Of a stretch of DNA of 16,034 nt, positions 6,202 through 13,814 are shown piece by piece; the first letter of the stretch is position 1; every line of letters starts with the position of its first letter. The notes under the pieces are model-generated. The model did not search any database and was not told the DNA's origin. It saw nothing but the letters and a program-made list of their open reading frames with translations. This DNA comes from an uncultured Oscillospiraceae bacterium. Its GTDB lineage: Bacteria; Bacillota; Clostridia; Oscillospirales; Oscillospiraceae. Location: assembly GCA_934659475.1 (NCBI GenBank), contig CAKUHX010000018.1:1-16034 (forward strand), written 5' to 3'. The position numbers and the translations under genes were made by a program.

Positions 6202-7665
6202 ATGGAACAGATACAAACCATGCTTTCCGCCAGTGTGGTCTGGCGGTGGCTGTCCGTCCTGTGCGGCTGGTTTGGGCGCCAGTGGCGGGGCAGCGCGGTG
6301 GTCCGGTGGTTCCTAGATCCCGGCACGCGGGAGCGGAGGATCGGGGAGACCAGCCTGTTTTACAAGCTGTTTCTCGTGGTGCACCACGGGCTTGCCTGGG
6401 TGTATGAAAAGCTGCACCTGGACAAGCTGTTTGCGGGCAGCGTGTTCTGCCTGCCCTTCTTCTGGTGCGCACTTCCGGTGGTGCTGTCTCCCCTGATCGG
6501 CTCCGACTCCGGCGCGTCCATCCTGGTGCTGCTGCTGTCGGCGGTGGGCTATGCCTCGCTGCTGCTGGCCTTTGTCCGGGATCGGGAGCGTACCCTGTAC
6601 TACGCCCCCATGGACCGGTGGATCTTTATTTATGCCACCGTTTACCTGGCGGCGGCCTGGTTCTCGGTGGCCCGGCGCAGCTCTTTGAAGGTGGGGGCCC
6701 TGTCCGTAGCCTTCCTGCTGTTTTCCGTGGCCCTGCAGAACGCCGTCCGCTCCAGACGGCAGCTGGACGGCCTGATCCGGGCCATGGTGCTGGTGGGCGC
6801 TCTGGTGGCCCTGTACGGCGTGTGCCAGTACCTCTTCGGCTGGGGATACCAGTCGGCGGCCTGGGTGGACAGCGACATGTTCTCCTCCATCACCTTCCGG
6901 GCACCCTCCACCTTCGGCAACCCCAACATGCTGGGGCAGTATTTCATTCTGATCATCCCCTTTGGCGGCGCCTGCCTGCTCACCGCCAGACACTGGGACA
7001 GCCGCCTGGTCTGGCTGGCTTGCTGCGGGCTGATGTGCGTGTGCATGATCCTCACCTTCTCACGGGGGGCGTGGCTGGGCCTGCTGTTTGCAGGGGCGGT
7101 GTTCTTCGTGCTGCTGGATCCCCGGTTCATCCTGCTGGCTCCCCTCGCCCTTGCGGGCCTGGTGCTGGTCATGCCGGATACGGTGATCAGCCGCTTTACC
7201 AGTATCGGCAACATGGGGGACGCCTCCACCTCCTACCGGGTCTACATCTGGATGGGCGTTCTGGCCATGCTGAAGAAGTACTGGTTCTGCGGCATCGGCC
7301 CGGGGCAGGGGGCCTTCGATCTGGTCTACCCAGCCTACAGCTACAACTCCATCGTGGCGCCCCACTCCCATAACCTGTACCTCCAGATCGTGTGCGACGC
7401 CGGCATCTGCGAGCTGCTGGTGTTCGTGATGATCCTGTTCCACTACTTCCGCCACCTGTGCGCCGCCATGCACAGAGAGACGGAGCGGGACAGCCGCCTG
7501 TTTCAGATCGCGGCGGTGTCCAGCATCTGCGGCTTCCTGGTGCAGGCCATGACGGACTACTCCTTCTATAACTACCGGGTGATGTTCCTGTTCTGGGCCA
7601 TTCTGGGCCTGGGGGCCCTGCTGGCCGGACGCACCGCCCTGCCGGAGCGGGAGGTGGCTAAATGA
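6202..7665 (+). CDS. O-antigen ligase / polymerase-like (Wzy_C) polytopic membrane protein
   Basis: This family acts at the outer face of the membrane, joining or polymerising undecaprenyl-linked glycans. In a Gram-positive the likely substrate is a secondary cell wall polymer. The 487-residue protein has about a dozen hydrophobic segments. Wzy_C landmarks are T-F-G-N-P-N-M-L-G-Q (237-246), L-T-F-S-R-G-A-W-L-G (284-293), G-I-G-P-G (364-368) and the outside-loop motif P-H-S-H-N (387-391), which carries the catalytic-type histidine. A Trp- and Arg-rich amphipathic region (about 10-75) precedes the first membrane segment. ATG 6202 (GAGG five bases before) is preferred to TTG 6184, which overlaps murJ and has no ribosome site. 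It follows murJ after one base and overlaps the next gene by ATGA, so translation is probably coupled. Ligase and polymerase cannot be told apart from sequence. Confidence 0.85.
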   Translation: MEQIQTMLSASVVWRWLSVLCGWFGRQWRGSAVVRWFLDPGTRERRIGETSLFYKLFLVVHHGLAWVYEKLHLDKLFAGSVFCLPFFWCALPVVLSPLIGSDSGASILVLLLSAVGYASLLLAFVRDRERTLYYAPMDRWIFIYATVYLAAAWFSVARRSSLKVGALSVAFLLFSVALQNAVRSRRQLDGLIRAMVLVGALVALYGVCQYLFGWGYQSAAWVDSDMFSSITFRAPSTFGNPNMLGQYFILIIPFGGACLLTARHWDSRLVWLACCGLMCVCMILTFSRGAWLGLLFAGAVFFVLLDPRFILLAPLALAGLVLVMPDTVISRFTSIGNMGDASTSYRVYIWMGVLAMLKKYWFCGIGPGQGAFDLVYPAYSYNSIVAPHSHNLYLQIVCDAGICELLVFVMILFHYFRHLCAAMHRETERDSRLFQIAAVSSICGFLVQAMTDYSFYNYRVMFLFWAILGLGALLAGRTALPEREVAK

Positions 7666-8780
7666 TCACCATTTTAGACCTGATCAGCGACACCAACATC
7701 GGCGGTGCCGGGCGGGTGATCCTGAACTACCTGCACTATACGGACCTGGAGCACTTCCGCACCCTGGTGGCGGTGCCCCGGGGCTCCGCCCTGGCCTCCC
7801 CCCTGAAGAAGGCGGGGGCCGAGGTGTATGAGGTAGACGCCATGGCCGACCGCTCCTATGACAAGGAGGACGTGAAGGTGCTGACGGAGTTCATCCGGCG
7901 GGTGAAGCCCGACCTGGTGCACACCCACGGCTGCCTGTCCGGGCGCATCGCGGCGAAAAAGTGCGGCCTGCCCGTGGTATACAGCCGGCACTCCGCCTTT
8001 CCCGTGCCCGCAAAACTGAAATATCCCCCCGGCCGGTGGGTCAACCGCTGGCTGAACCGGCACTACGCCGATAAGATCATCGCCGTCAGTCCGGCCACCA
8101 TGGACAACCTGGTGGAGTCCGGCGTGGCCCCCGACCAGATCACCGTGGTGATGAACGGCGTGGCCCCCCTGACTCCCACCGCTCCGGAGGAGCAGGCTGC
8201 CCTGAAAAAAGAACTGGGCATCGGCCCGGACACGGTGGTGTTCGGCATTCTGGCCCGTATCGAGGAGTATAAGGGCCACGGACTGATCGCCCAGGCCGCC
8301 CAAAAGCTGAAGACCCGGGGCCGGGACTTCAAGGTGTTGGTGGCGGGCACCGGACAGTGGGCCGGTCAGCTGGACGAGCTGGTGCAGGAGTTGGACGTGG
8401 ACGACGTGATGCCCCGGCTGGGCTTCCGCTCCGATGTGGCGGCCCTGCTGTCCATTCTGGACGTGCAGCTCAATGCCTCCTTCGGCACCGAGGCCACGTC
8501 CATCGCCCTGCTGGAGGGGATGAGCCTGTCCAAGCCCTCCATCGTCAGCGACTACGGGGGCAACCCCTGGCTGGTGAAGGACGGGGACAACGGCCTTGTG
8601 TTCCCCAGCGGGGACAGCGGGGCCCTGGCGGCCGCCATGGAGCGGCTGATGGACCACCCGGAGCAGCGGCAGGCCATGGGCCGCCGGGCCAGACAGGTGT
8701 TTGAGGAACGATTTACCGGCCAGGTCTTTGCCCGAAATACGGAGCAGGTCTATCTGGATGTTTTGAAAGGAGCACACTGA
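7662..8780 (+). CDS. GT4-family glycosyltransferase (GT-B fold)
   Basis: This cytoplasmic or membrane-associated retaining glycosyltransferase probably adds a sugar to a lipid-linked polymer intermediate; donor and acceptor are unknown. The 372 residues show a two-domain GT-B layout. The N-terminal half has the glycine loop N-I-G-G-A-G (12-17) and V-H-T-H-G (86-90). The C-terminal nucleotide-binding half has R-I-E-E-Y-K-G-H (199-206), G-x-G-x-W near 229-233, and an intact E-x7-E motif, with Glu277 and Glu285 in T-E-A-T-S-I-A-L-L-E-G. It overlaps the upstream gene by ATGA and lies one base before the first DUF4330-like gene. It acts in the same predicted polymer pathway as the GT4-CsaB fusion downstream. 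Assignment to GT4 is firm; the specific reaction is open. Confidence 0.88.
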   Translation: MITILDLISDTNIGGAGRVILNYLHYTDLEHFRTLVAVPRGSALASPLKKAGAEVYEVDAMADRSYDKEDVKVLTEFIRRVKPDLVHTHGCLSGRIAAKKCGLPVVYSRHSAFPVPAKLKYPPGRWVNRWLNRHYADKIIAVSPATMDNLVESGVAPDQITVVMNGVAPLTPTAPEEQAALKKELGIGPDTVVFGILARIEEYKGHGLIAQAAQKLKTRGRDFKVLVAGTGQWAGQLDELVQELDVDDVMPRLGFRSDVAALLSILDVQLNASFGTEATSIALLEGMSLSKPSIVSDYGGNPWLVKDGDNGLVFPSGDSGALAAAMERLMDHPEQRQAMGRRARQVFEERFTGQVFARNTEQVYLDVLKGAH

Positions 8781-8781
8781 C

Positions 8782-9294
8782 ATGGAAGAGAAGAAGTCTG
8801 GGCCCCGCCTGCGGCTGAACCTGTTTGACGCCCTGGTGCTGATCGCGGCCCTGGCCGTGGGCGGCTTTCTGGCGTGGAAGGCCCTGAAGCCTGCCCCTCA
8901 GGAGGTGGAGACCCCCACCGCCTCTATGGTGCGGTATACCGTGCGGTTCCAGAAGATGCTGCAGGGCACGGGAGAGCGGGTGCAGGCTGGGGACGAGCTG
9001 ACCGACACCATCAAGAATTACGCTCTGGGCAAGGTGGTAGAGGCCCAGGTGGTGCCCAACGAGACCCTGTCCCTGAACCGGGAGGAGAGCCGCTATATCA
9101 TCACCGCCATCGAGGGGTATGAGGACGTGCTGGTGACCGTCGAGGCCGCCGCAGCCGAGAGCGACTCCGCCCTGGTGCTGGACGGCGGCTATGAGCTGCG
9201 GGCTGGCACCACCGTGTATCTGCGGGGACCGGGCTACATGGCAAGCGGCCCCGTCCTGACCATTCACCGGGAGAAGGAGGGACAGAACGGATGA
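8782..9294 (+). CDS. DUF4330-like membrane-anchored protein, first of a tandem pair
   Basis: A 170-residue protein with one N-terminal membrane segment (about 14-33, preceded by R-L-R-L-N-L-F-D) and a beta-rich remainder expected outside the cell. It resembles the DUF4330 family: a charged N-terminus, an F-D/I-D motif entering the helix, then a domain starting R-Y-T-V-R-F (about 51-56) and ending in a Y-L-R-G-P-G type strand. No catalytic motif is visible and the function is unknown. It shares layout with the next gene, which it overlaps by ATGA, so the two probably arose by duplication and may act as a heteromer. Its place between glycosyltransferases in a polymer operon suggests an accessory role in polymer assembly or attachment, which is inference. 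Confidence 0.7.
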   Translation: MEEKKSGPRLRLNLFDALVLIAALAVGGFLAWKALKPAPQEVETPTASMVRYTVRFQKMLQGTGERVQAGDELTDTIKNYALGKVVEAQVVPNETLSLNREESRYIITAIEGYEDVLVTVEAAAAESDSALVLDGGYELRAGTTVYLRGPGYMASGPVLTIHREKEGQNG

Positions 9295-9782
9295 AGATCA
9301 TTGACAAAAACGGCCGGCTGTTCGGCAAGATCAGTGTGATCGACGTGGTGGTGGTGCTGCTGGTGATCGTGCTGGCGGTGGCCCTGCGGCACAAGGCCCA
9401 GCTGCCCCAGACGGGCACTACCGTGCCGGAGACCCCCATCACCATCCAGGTCTGGGCCCGCAATCTGCGGCCGGAGATCGTGGATTCCATCCACATCGGG
9501 GACGGCCTGTATGACCCCGACCGCACCACCGGCGGCGCTATCGGAAGGGTCACCGACATCCAGGTGAGCGAGGGCACCATTCAGGGGGAGCTGATGAACG
9601 GCGAGATCGTCCAGCTGCCCTGCGAGGGCCGGGTGGATCTGATCATTACCCTGGAGGGGAAGGGCCTTGTGGAGAACGGGCGCTTTCTGCTCAACCGGGT
9701 GTATGAGCTGGGGGTCAACGCCAGCCGTACCCTGAACACCAAGTATGCCTCCTTCGTGGGCACTGTGGTGGACCTTTACTGA
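9291..9782 (+). CDS. DUF4330-family membrane-anchored protein, second of a tandem pair
   Basis: A 163-residue protein whose N-terminus (M-K-I-I-D-K-N-G-R-L-F-G-K then I-D-V-V-V-V-L-L) is the typical DUF4330 start. It has one membrane helix (about 17-32) and a mainly beta outer domain containing D-P-D-R-T-T-G-G-A-I-G-R-V (about 76-88), which resembles the conserved G-x-I-G-x-V loop of the family. It is the clearer DUF4330 member of the pair. It starts inside the stop codon of the first copy. A 37-base gap separates it from the GT4-CsaB fusion gene. Function is unknown; the operon suggests a role on the outer side of the membrane in polymer processing. Confidence 0.75.
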   Translation: MKIIDKNGRLFGKISVIDVVVVLLVIVLAVALRHKAQLPQTGTTVPETPITIQVWARNLRPEIVDSIHIGDGLYDPDRTTGGAIGRVTDIQVSEGTIQGELMNGEIVQLPCEGRVDLIITLEGKGLVENGRFLLNRVYELGVNASRTLNTKYASFVGTVVDLY

Positions 9783-9803
9783 GAAAAGAGACCGAAAACG
9801 GGG

Positions 9804-9811
9804 AAAGGGGG
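9804..9811 (+). promoter_or_regulatory. Ribosome binding site supporting the GTG start of the GT4-CsaB gene
   Basis: AAAGGGGG-like purines lie eight bases before GTG 9820, whose product begins M-K-I-L-M-A-T-M-G, a normal GT-B first strand. Earlier in-frame codons back to 9745 overlap the upstream gene and encode a non-family extension. Confidence 0.55.
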
Positions 9812-9819
9812 ACAGGTCC

Positions 9820-12033
9820 GTGAAGATCCTGATGGCCACCATGGGAATGGACATCGGCGGGGCGGAGACCCATATCGCCGAGCTGTCCAAGCAGCTGAAG
9901 GCCCAGGGCCACGATGTGATCGTGGTATCCAACGGGGGCGTCTATGTGCCGGAGATCGCCGCCGCGGGCATCCGGCACTACCAGGCCCCATTGAACCGCC
10001 GGGACGTGGGGCAGATGAGGCGGGCCAGAGCCATTCTGAAGGACGTTCTGAAAAAGGAGCGGCCCGACATCGTCCACGCCCACGCCCGCATCCCCGCCTT
10101 CCTGTGCGGCGGGCTGTGCCGCCGGATGGGCATCCCCTTCGTCACCACTGCCCACTGGGTGTTTGACACGCGGGGTCTGCTGCGCTACCTCACGGATTGG
10201 GGACAGCGTACCATGGCGGTGTCGGAGGACATCAAGGCCTATCTGATCCGGGAGTATCACCTGCCCCCGGAGCACATCTTCGTCACCATCAACGGCATCG
10301 ACACGGATAAGTTCTCCCCGGCGGTGTCCGGGGAGCGGGTGCTGCGGGAGTTCGGGCTGGACCCGGCCCGGCCCGTGGTGTCCTACGTCAGCCGCATGGA
10401 CGCCGACCGGGCTCTGGCGGCCCGGCAGCTGATCGAGATCGCCCCCCGGCTGGACAAGGCCGTGCCCGGGGTGCAGCTGCTCATCGCCGGGGGCGGCAAC
10501 GTTTTTGACGAGCTGAAGGACAGGGCGGAGGCGGTCAACGAAAAAATGGGCCGCCGGTGCATCGCCATGACCGGCCCCCGCACGGACATCAACGAGATCG
10601 CGGCGGCGGGGCAGGTGTTCGTGGGGGTATCCCGGGCGGCGCTGGAGGCCATGTCCGCCGGAAAGCCCGTCATCGTGGCGGGGAACGAGGGGTACCACGG
10701 CCTGTTTACGCCGGACAAGCTGGCCGAGGCCCAGGCGGGCAACTTCTGCTGCCGGGGCCTGCCCCTGTGCGAGCCGGAGACCCTGCTGGCCGACCTGTCT
10801 GCGGCCCTGCTGCTGCCAGAGGAGGAGAAGGAGCGCCTGGGGGCCTATGGCCGTCAGGTGATCTTCGACCACTACTCCGTCCGCCGCATGGCGGGGGACT
10901 GCCTGCGGATGTACCGTGAGGTAGTGCGGCGGCGGTATAACGTGGTCATGAGCGGCTATTACGGCTTTTCCAACGCCGGGGACGACGCCATTCTCCAGTC
11001 CATCCACGAGGGGATCATGGCCGCCAGCGACGAGATCGGCGTCACCGTCCTGTCCCGGGACCCGGAGCAGACCCGCCGGCAGTACGGACTTGAGGCCGTG
11101 CCCCGGTTCAACCTTTTCCGGGTCAGGCGGGCGCTGAAGCGCTGCGACGCCCTGCTGTCCGGGGGCGGCAGCCTTTTGCAGGACCGAACCTCCACCCGGT
11201 CGCTGGTGTACTATCTGTCTGTGATCCGCTGGGCCAAGAGGATGGGCAAGCCGGTGATGCTGTATGCCAACGGCATCGGCCCGGTGACCCGGCCGGAGAA
11301 CCGGGAGAAGGTGAAGCGGACGGTGGAGCTGGCCGATGTGGTCACCCTGCGGGACCGGGCCTCCGCCCGGGAGCTGCTGGACATGGGGGTAAAGCGCCCG
11401 GAGCTTCATGTCACCGCCGACCCGGTGTTCTCTCTGGCCCCCGCGCCAAAGGAACGGGGGGAGGAGCTGCTGCGGGGGACGGGGCTGCCCGAGGGGGCCG
11501 CCTTTGCGGCGGTGTCCGTGCGGGGCTGGCCCGCCGCGGCGGACTTCCCGGAGCAGACCGCCCGGCTGTGTGACCACCTGCGCCGCGCCCACGGGCTGGA
11601 GATCCTTTTCCTGATGATGCAGCCCGCCGCGGACCGGGAGACCACGGAGCGGGTGCGCCGGGCCATGGAGGGCCCCTCCTATCTGCTGGACGTGTCTGCC
11701 AGCCCCAGCGAGCTGATGGCTGTGCTGGGCCGGGCCAGGCTGTGCGTGGCCATGCGCCTGCACACCCTGATCTTTGCCGCCCGCATGGCAGTGCCCACGG
11801 TGGGGCTGGTGTACGACCCCAAGGTGGCCAGCTATCTGCAGGAGCTGGAGCTGCCCTCCGCCGGGGATGTGGAGCACTTTGATGAGAAGCACGCCTGTCA
11901 GGTGTGCGACGGCCTGATGGCCGACTATGACCGGGTCCTGGCCCGTCTGAAGGAGCGGTCCGCCGCCCTGTCCGCCGCCGCCCGGGAGAACGAGGCCCTG
12001 CTGCTGGAGCTGCTGCGGAGCAGCAGGCCATGA
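9820..12033 (+). CDS. csaB: GT4 glycosyltransferase fused to CsaB-type polysaccharide pyruvyltransferase
   Basis: A 737-residue, two-enzyme cytoplasmic protein. Residues 1-370 are a GT4-like glycosyltransferase: D-I-G-G-A-E-T-H (11-18), V-H-A-H-A-R (85-90), a G-G-G loop (224-226) and S-R-A-A-L-E-A-M (271-278). The first Glu of the usual E-x7-E motif is replaced by Val268, as in some divergent GT4 groups. Residues 373-737 are a polysaccharide pyruvyltransferase: G-Y-Y-G-F-S-N-A-G-D-D-A (379-390), G-G-G-S-L-L-Q-D (448-455), N-G-I-G-P (484-488) and the catalytic-type R-L-H (646-648). CsaB transfers pyruvate from phosphoenolpyruvate to a ManNAc-type sugar of the secondary cell wall polymer, creating the ligand for SLH domains. 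The divergent gene at 1524-4364 encodes such an SLH protein. The junction has almost no linker and the frame is clean throughout, so this is a real fusion and not a read-through error. Sugar specificity is not readable. Confidence 0.88.
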   Translation: MKILMATMGMDIGGAETHIAELSKQLKAQGHDVIVVSNGGVYVPEIAAAGIRHYQAPLNRRDVGQMRRARAILKDVLKKERPDIVHAHARIPAFLCGGLCRRMGIPFVTTAHWVFDTRGLLRYLTDWGQRTMAVSEDIKAYLIREYHLPPEHIFVTINGIDTDKFSPAVSGERVLREFGLDPARPVVSYVSRMDADRALAARQLIEIAPRLDKAVPGVQLLIAGGGNVFDELKDRAEAVNEKMGRRCIAMTGPRTDINEIAAAGQVFVGVSRAALEAMSAGKPVIVAGNEGYHGLFTPDKLAEAQAGNFCCRGLPLCEPETLLADLSAALLLPEEEKERLGAYGRQVIFDHYSVRRMAGDCLRMYREVVRRRYNVVMSGYYGFSNAGDDAILQSIHEGIMAASDEIGVTVLSRDPEQTRRQYGLEAVPRFNLFRVRRALKRCDALLSGGGSLLQDRTSTRSLVYYLSVIRWAKRMGKPVMLYANGIGPVTRPENREKVKRTVELADVVTLRDRASARELLDMGVKRPELHVTADPVFSLAPAPKERGEELLRGTGLPEGAAFAAVSVRGWPAAADFPEQTARLCDHLRRAHGLEILFLMMQPAADRETTERVRRAMEGPSYLLDVSASPSELMAVLGRARLCVAMRLHTLIFAARMAVPTVGLVYDPKVASYLQELELPSAGDVEHFDEKHACQVCDGLMADYDRVLARLKERSAALSAAARENEALLLELLRSSRP

Positions 12034-12058
12034 CCGCAGACTGATCGTGAGGAAAAGT

Positions 12059-13009
12059 ATGAGAAAACTGTGTTTGGTCCTGGCAGCCGCGGTGCTGCTG
12101 CTGTCCGCGTGCACCATCGAGCCGGGGAGCAGCAGCGGGGATGAGCCCCGGCTGACCGTGTTGGCCACCACTTATCCCGTCTATCTTCTGGCTTCCGCTG
12201 TGACGGAGGGGGTGGAGGGCATTCAGGTGGAGCGGCTGAGCACTGGACAGGTGAGCTGTCTCCACGACTACACCCTGTCCGTGGATGACATGAAAAAGAT
12301 CCAGCGGGCGGACGTGATCGCCATGAACGGCGCCGGACTGGAGGAGTTCATGGAGGATGCCCTGGCGGTCTCCGATGCTGTGGTGATCGACTGCTCCCAG
12401 GGGGTGGAGCTGCTGGAAAATCTGGAGCACCACCACGAGGGGGAGGACCACGACGATCACGACCACGGCCACTGGGACCCCCACTACTGGATGGACCCCC
12501 GGCGGGCGGCCCAGATGGTGGGAAACCTTGTCCGCGGGCTGGACGGTGCCGACCCGGACAACGGGGACGCCTACCGGGAAAATGGGGAGAAGGCGTCCCT
12601 GCTGCTGAGCACCTGGGACGCCGAGGCCCGGGAGCTGCTGACAGCAGAGGGAATGCCTGAGATCACGGGATTGATCACCTTCCACGACGGGTTCCAGTAC
12701 TTCGCCCAGACCTACGGCCTGCCCCTGCTGGCAGCCATCGAGGAGGAGGCGGGCAGCGAGGCCAGCGCCAAGGAGATCAATGAGATCACGGCTCTGGTGA
12801 AGGAGAAAAACATCCCCGTGATCTTTACGGAGGTCAACGGCTCCGACGCCACCGCGAAGGCGATCGCCCGGGAGACGGGCTGCGCCGTGGCTCAGCTGTC
12901 CATGTGCATGGACGGGCCGGACGGGGCGCTTTCCAACTACGGAGACGCCCTGAAGGGCAACGTGACCGCCATTATCAACGGCTTTGCGGGAGAGGAACTG
13001 GTGAAATAA
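12059..13009 (+). CDS. znuA: Zinc ABC transporter substrate-binding lipoprotein (ZnuA/AdcA-like)
   Basis: Captures zinc outside the membrane and delivers it to the permease encoded two genes downstream. The 316-residue product has a lipoprotein signal (lipobox L-S-A-C with Cys18) and the cluster A-I binding fold. Metal ligands are visible at His69 (C-L-H-D-Y), His142 (W-D-P-H-Y-W-M-D-P) and His209 (F-H-D-G-F-Q-Y-F). Histidine at the third site, where manganese binders have glutamate, points to zinc. A His/Asp/Glu-rich loop (about 123-138), typical of zinc binders, probably gathers the ion. The fourth ligand (Asp in related proteins) is not evident in the M-D-G-P-D-G-A-L-S-N-Y region. ATG 12059 has GAGG six bases before it; GTG 12047 is a weaker alternative. 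The gene starts only 25 bases after csaB. Confidence 0.9.
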   Translation: MRKLCLVLAAAVLLLSACTIEPGSSSGDEPRLTVLATTYPVYLLASAVTEGVEGIQVERLSTGQVSCLHDYTLSVDDMKKIQRADVIAMNGAGLEEFMEDALAVSDAVVIDCSQGVELLENLEHHHEGEDHDDHDHGHWDPHYWMDPRRAAQMVGNLVRGLDGADPDNGDAYRENGEKASLLLSTWDAEARELLTAEGMPEITGLITFHDGFQYFAQTYGLPLLAAIEEEAGSEASAKEINEITALVKEKNIPVIFTEVNGSDATAKAIARETGCAVAQLSMCMDGPDGALSNYGDALKGNVTAIINGFAGEELVK

Positions 13010-13010
13010 G

Positions 13011-13814
13011 TTGCGTATCATCAAACACGGAAAGCTGGGCGGCTGCTCCGACTCCTGCTGTCTGAAGCTGGAGGAGGTATCCGTCCGACTGGGCGGGGAC
13101 GACATTCTGGAGCAGGTGTCCTTCCATCTCCACTGCGGCGAGATCGCCGCCCTGATCGGCCCCAACGGCGCTGGAAAATCTACCCTGTTCAAGTGCATCC
13201 TGGGCCAGATGCCCCACCGGGGCACCATCACCTTCTCCCCTGCGGGGGGGCCTGCCATCCGCCTGGCGGACGGAGAGGTCATCGGCGGCCAGCGCCCTCT
13301 GGTGGGCTATGTGCCCCAGTCCCCGGTCTTTGACCGGGGGGACCCGGTGAGCGTGCTGGACTTTTTCACCGCCGCCACCTCAAGGTGGCCGGTGTGCCTG
13401 CCCGTGCCCAAGCAGTACCGGGACAAGGCCGCCGCCTGTCTGGCCCGGGTCCACGGGGAGGATCTGCTGGACCGGCCCATGGGGGCCCTGTCCGGGGGCC
13501 AGCTCCAGCGGGTGCTGCTGGCCCTGGCCCTGGAGCCGGTGCCCCACATCCTGATCTTGGACGAGCCCCTGTCCGGCGTGGACATCGAGGGGGAGCACCA
13601 GCTGCTGGAGATGCTGGACGAGCTGCGCACCCAGTACGACCTGTCCATCTTCCTGTCCACCCACGATTTCGCCACTCTGGAGCAGTATGCCGACAAGGTG
13701 ATCCTGCTGAAAAAGCAGGTGCTGAAGGCGGGCACGCCGGAGGAGGTCCTCACCTCTCCCGAGTTTTATGAGACCTTCCATCTGAAGATGGGGAGAGGGG
13801 GCGGTCAGCGGTGA
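13011..13814 (+). CDS. znuC: Zinc ABC transporter ATP-binding protein (ZnuC-like) with Cys-rich N-terminus
   Basis: This ATPase drives the metal importer. The 267 residues contain every required motif: Walker A G-P-N-G-A-G-K-S (50-57), Q-loop V-P-Q (101-103), signature L-S-G-G-Q (160-164), Walker B I-L-I-L-D-E (180-185) and H-loop S-T-H (216-218). Before the fold lies a short tail with His6, Cys12, Cys16 and Cys17, and a further H-C pair at 41-42 just before Walker A. This may bind metal. TTG 13011, one base after znuA's stop, is taken because the tail is in frame and no ATG lies nearby. The nearest ribosome-like site (12991-12995) is rather far, so the start is the least certain part. It overlaps the permease gene by GTGA. 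Confidence 0.88.
   Translation: MRIIKHGKLGGCSDSCCLKLEEVSVRLGGDDILEQVSFHLHCGEIAALIGPNGAGKSTLFKCILGQMPHRGTITFSPAGGPAIRLADGEVIGGQRPLVGYVPQSPVFDRGDPVSVLDFFTAATSRWPVCLPVPKQYRDKAAACLARVHGEDLLDRPMGALSGGQLQRVLLALALEPVPHILILDEPLSGVDIEGEHQLLEMLDELRTQYDLSIFLSTHDFATLEQYADKVILLKKQVLKAGTPEEVLTSPEFYETFHLKMGRGGGQR

Noticed and set aside
9715..12171. Large minus-strand frame opposite the GT4-CsaB gene
   Set aside because: Repetitive His/Gly/Pro-rich translation without family features; a shadow of the coding strand.
12423..12480. His/Asp-rich stretch as a simple-sequence artefact
   Set aside because: It sits exactly where zinc-binding ZnuA/AdcA proteins carry their His-rich loop, so it is an expected functional feature.
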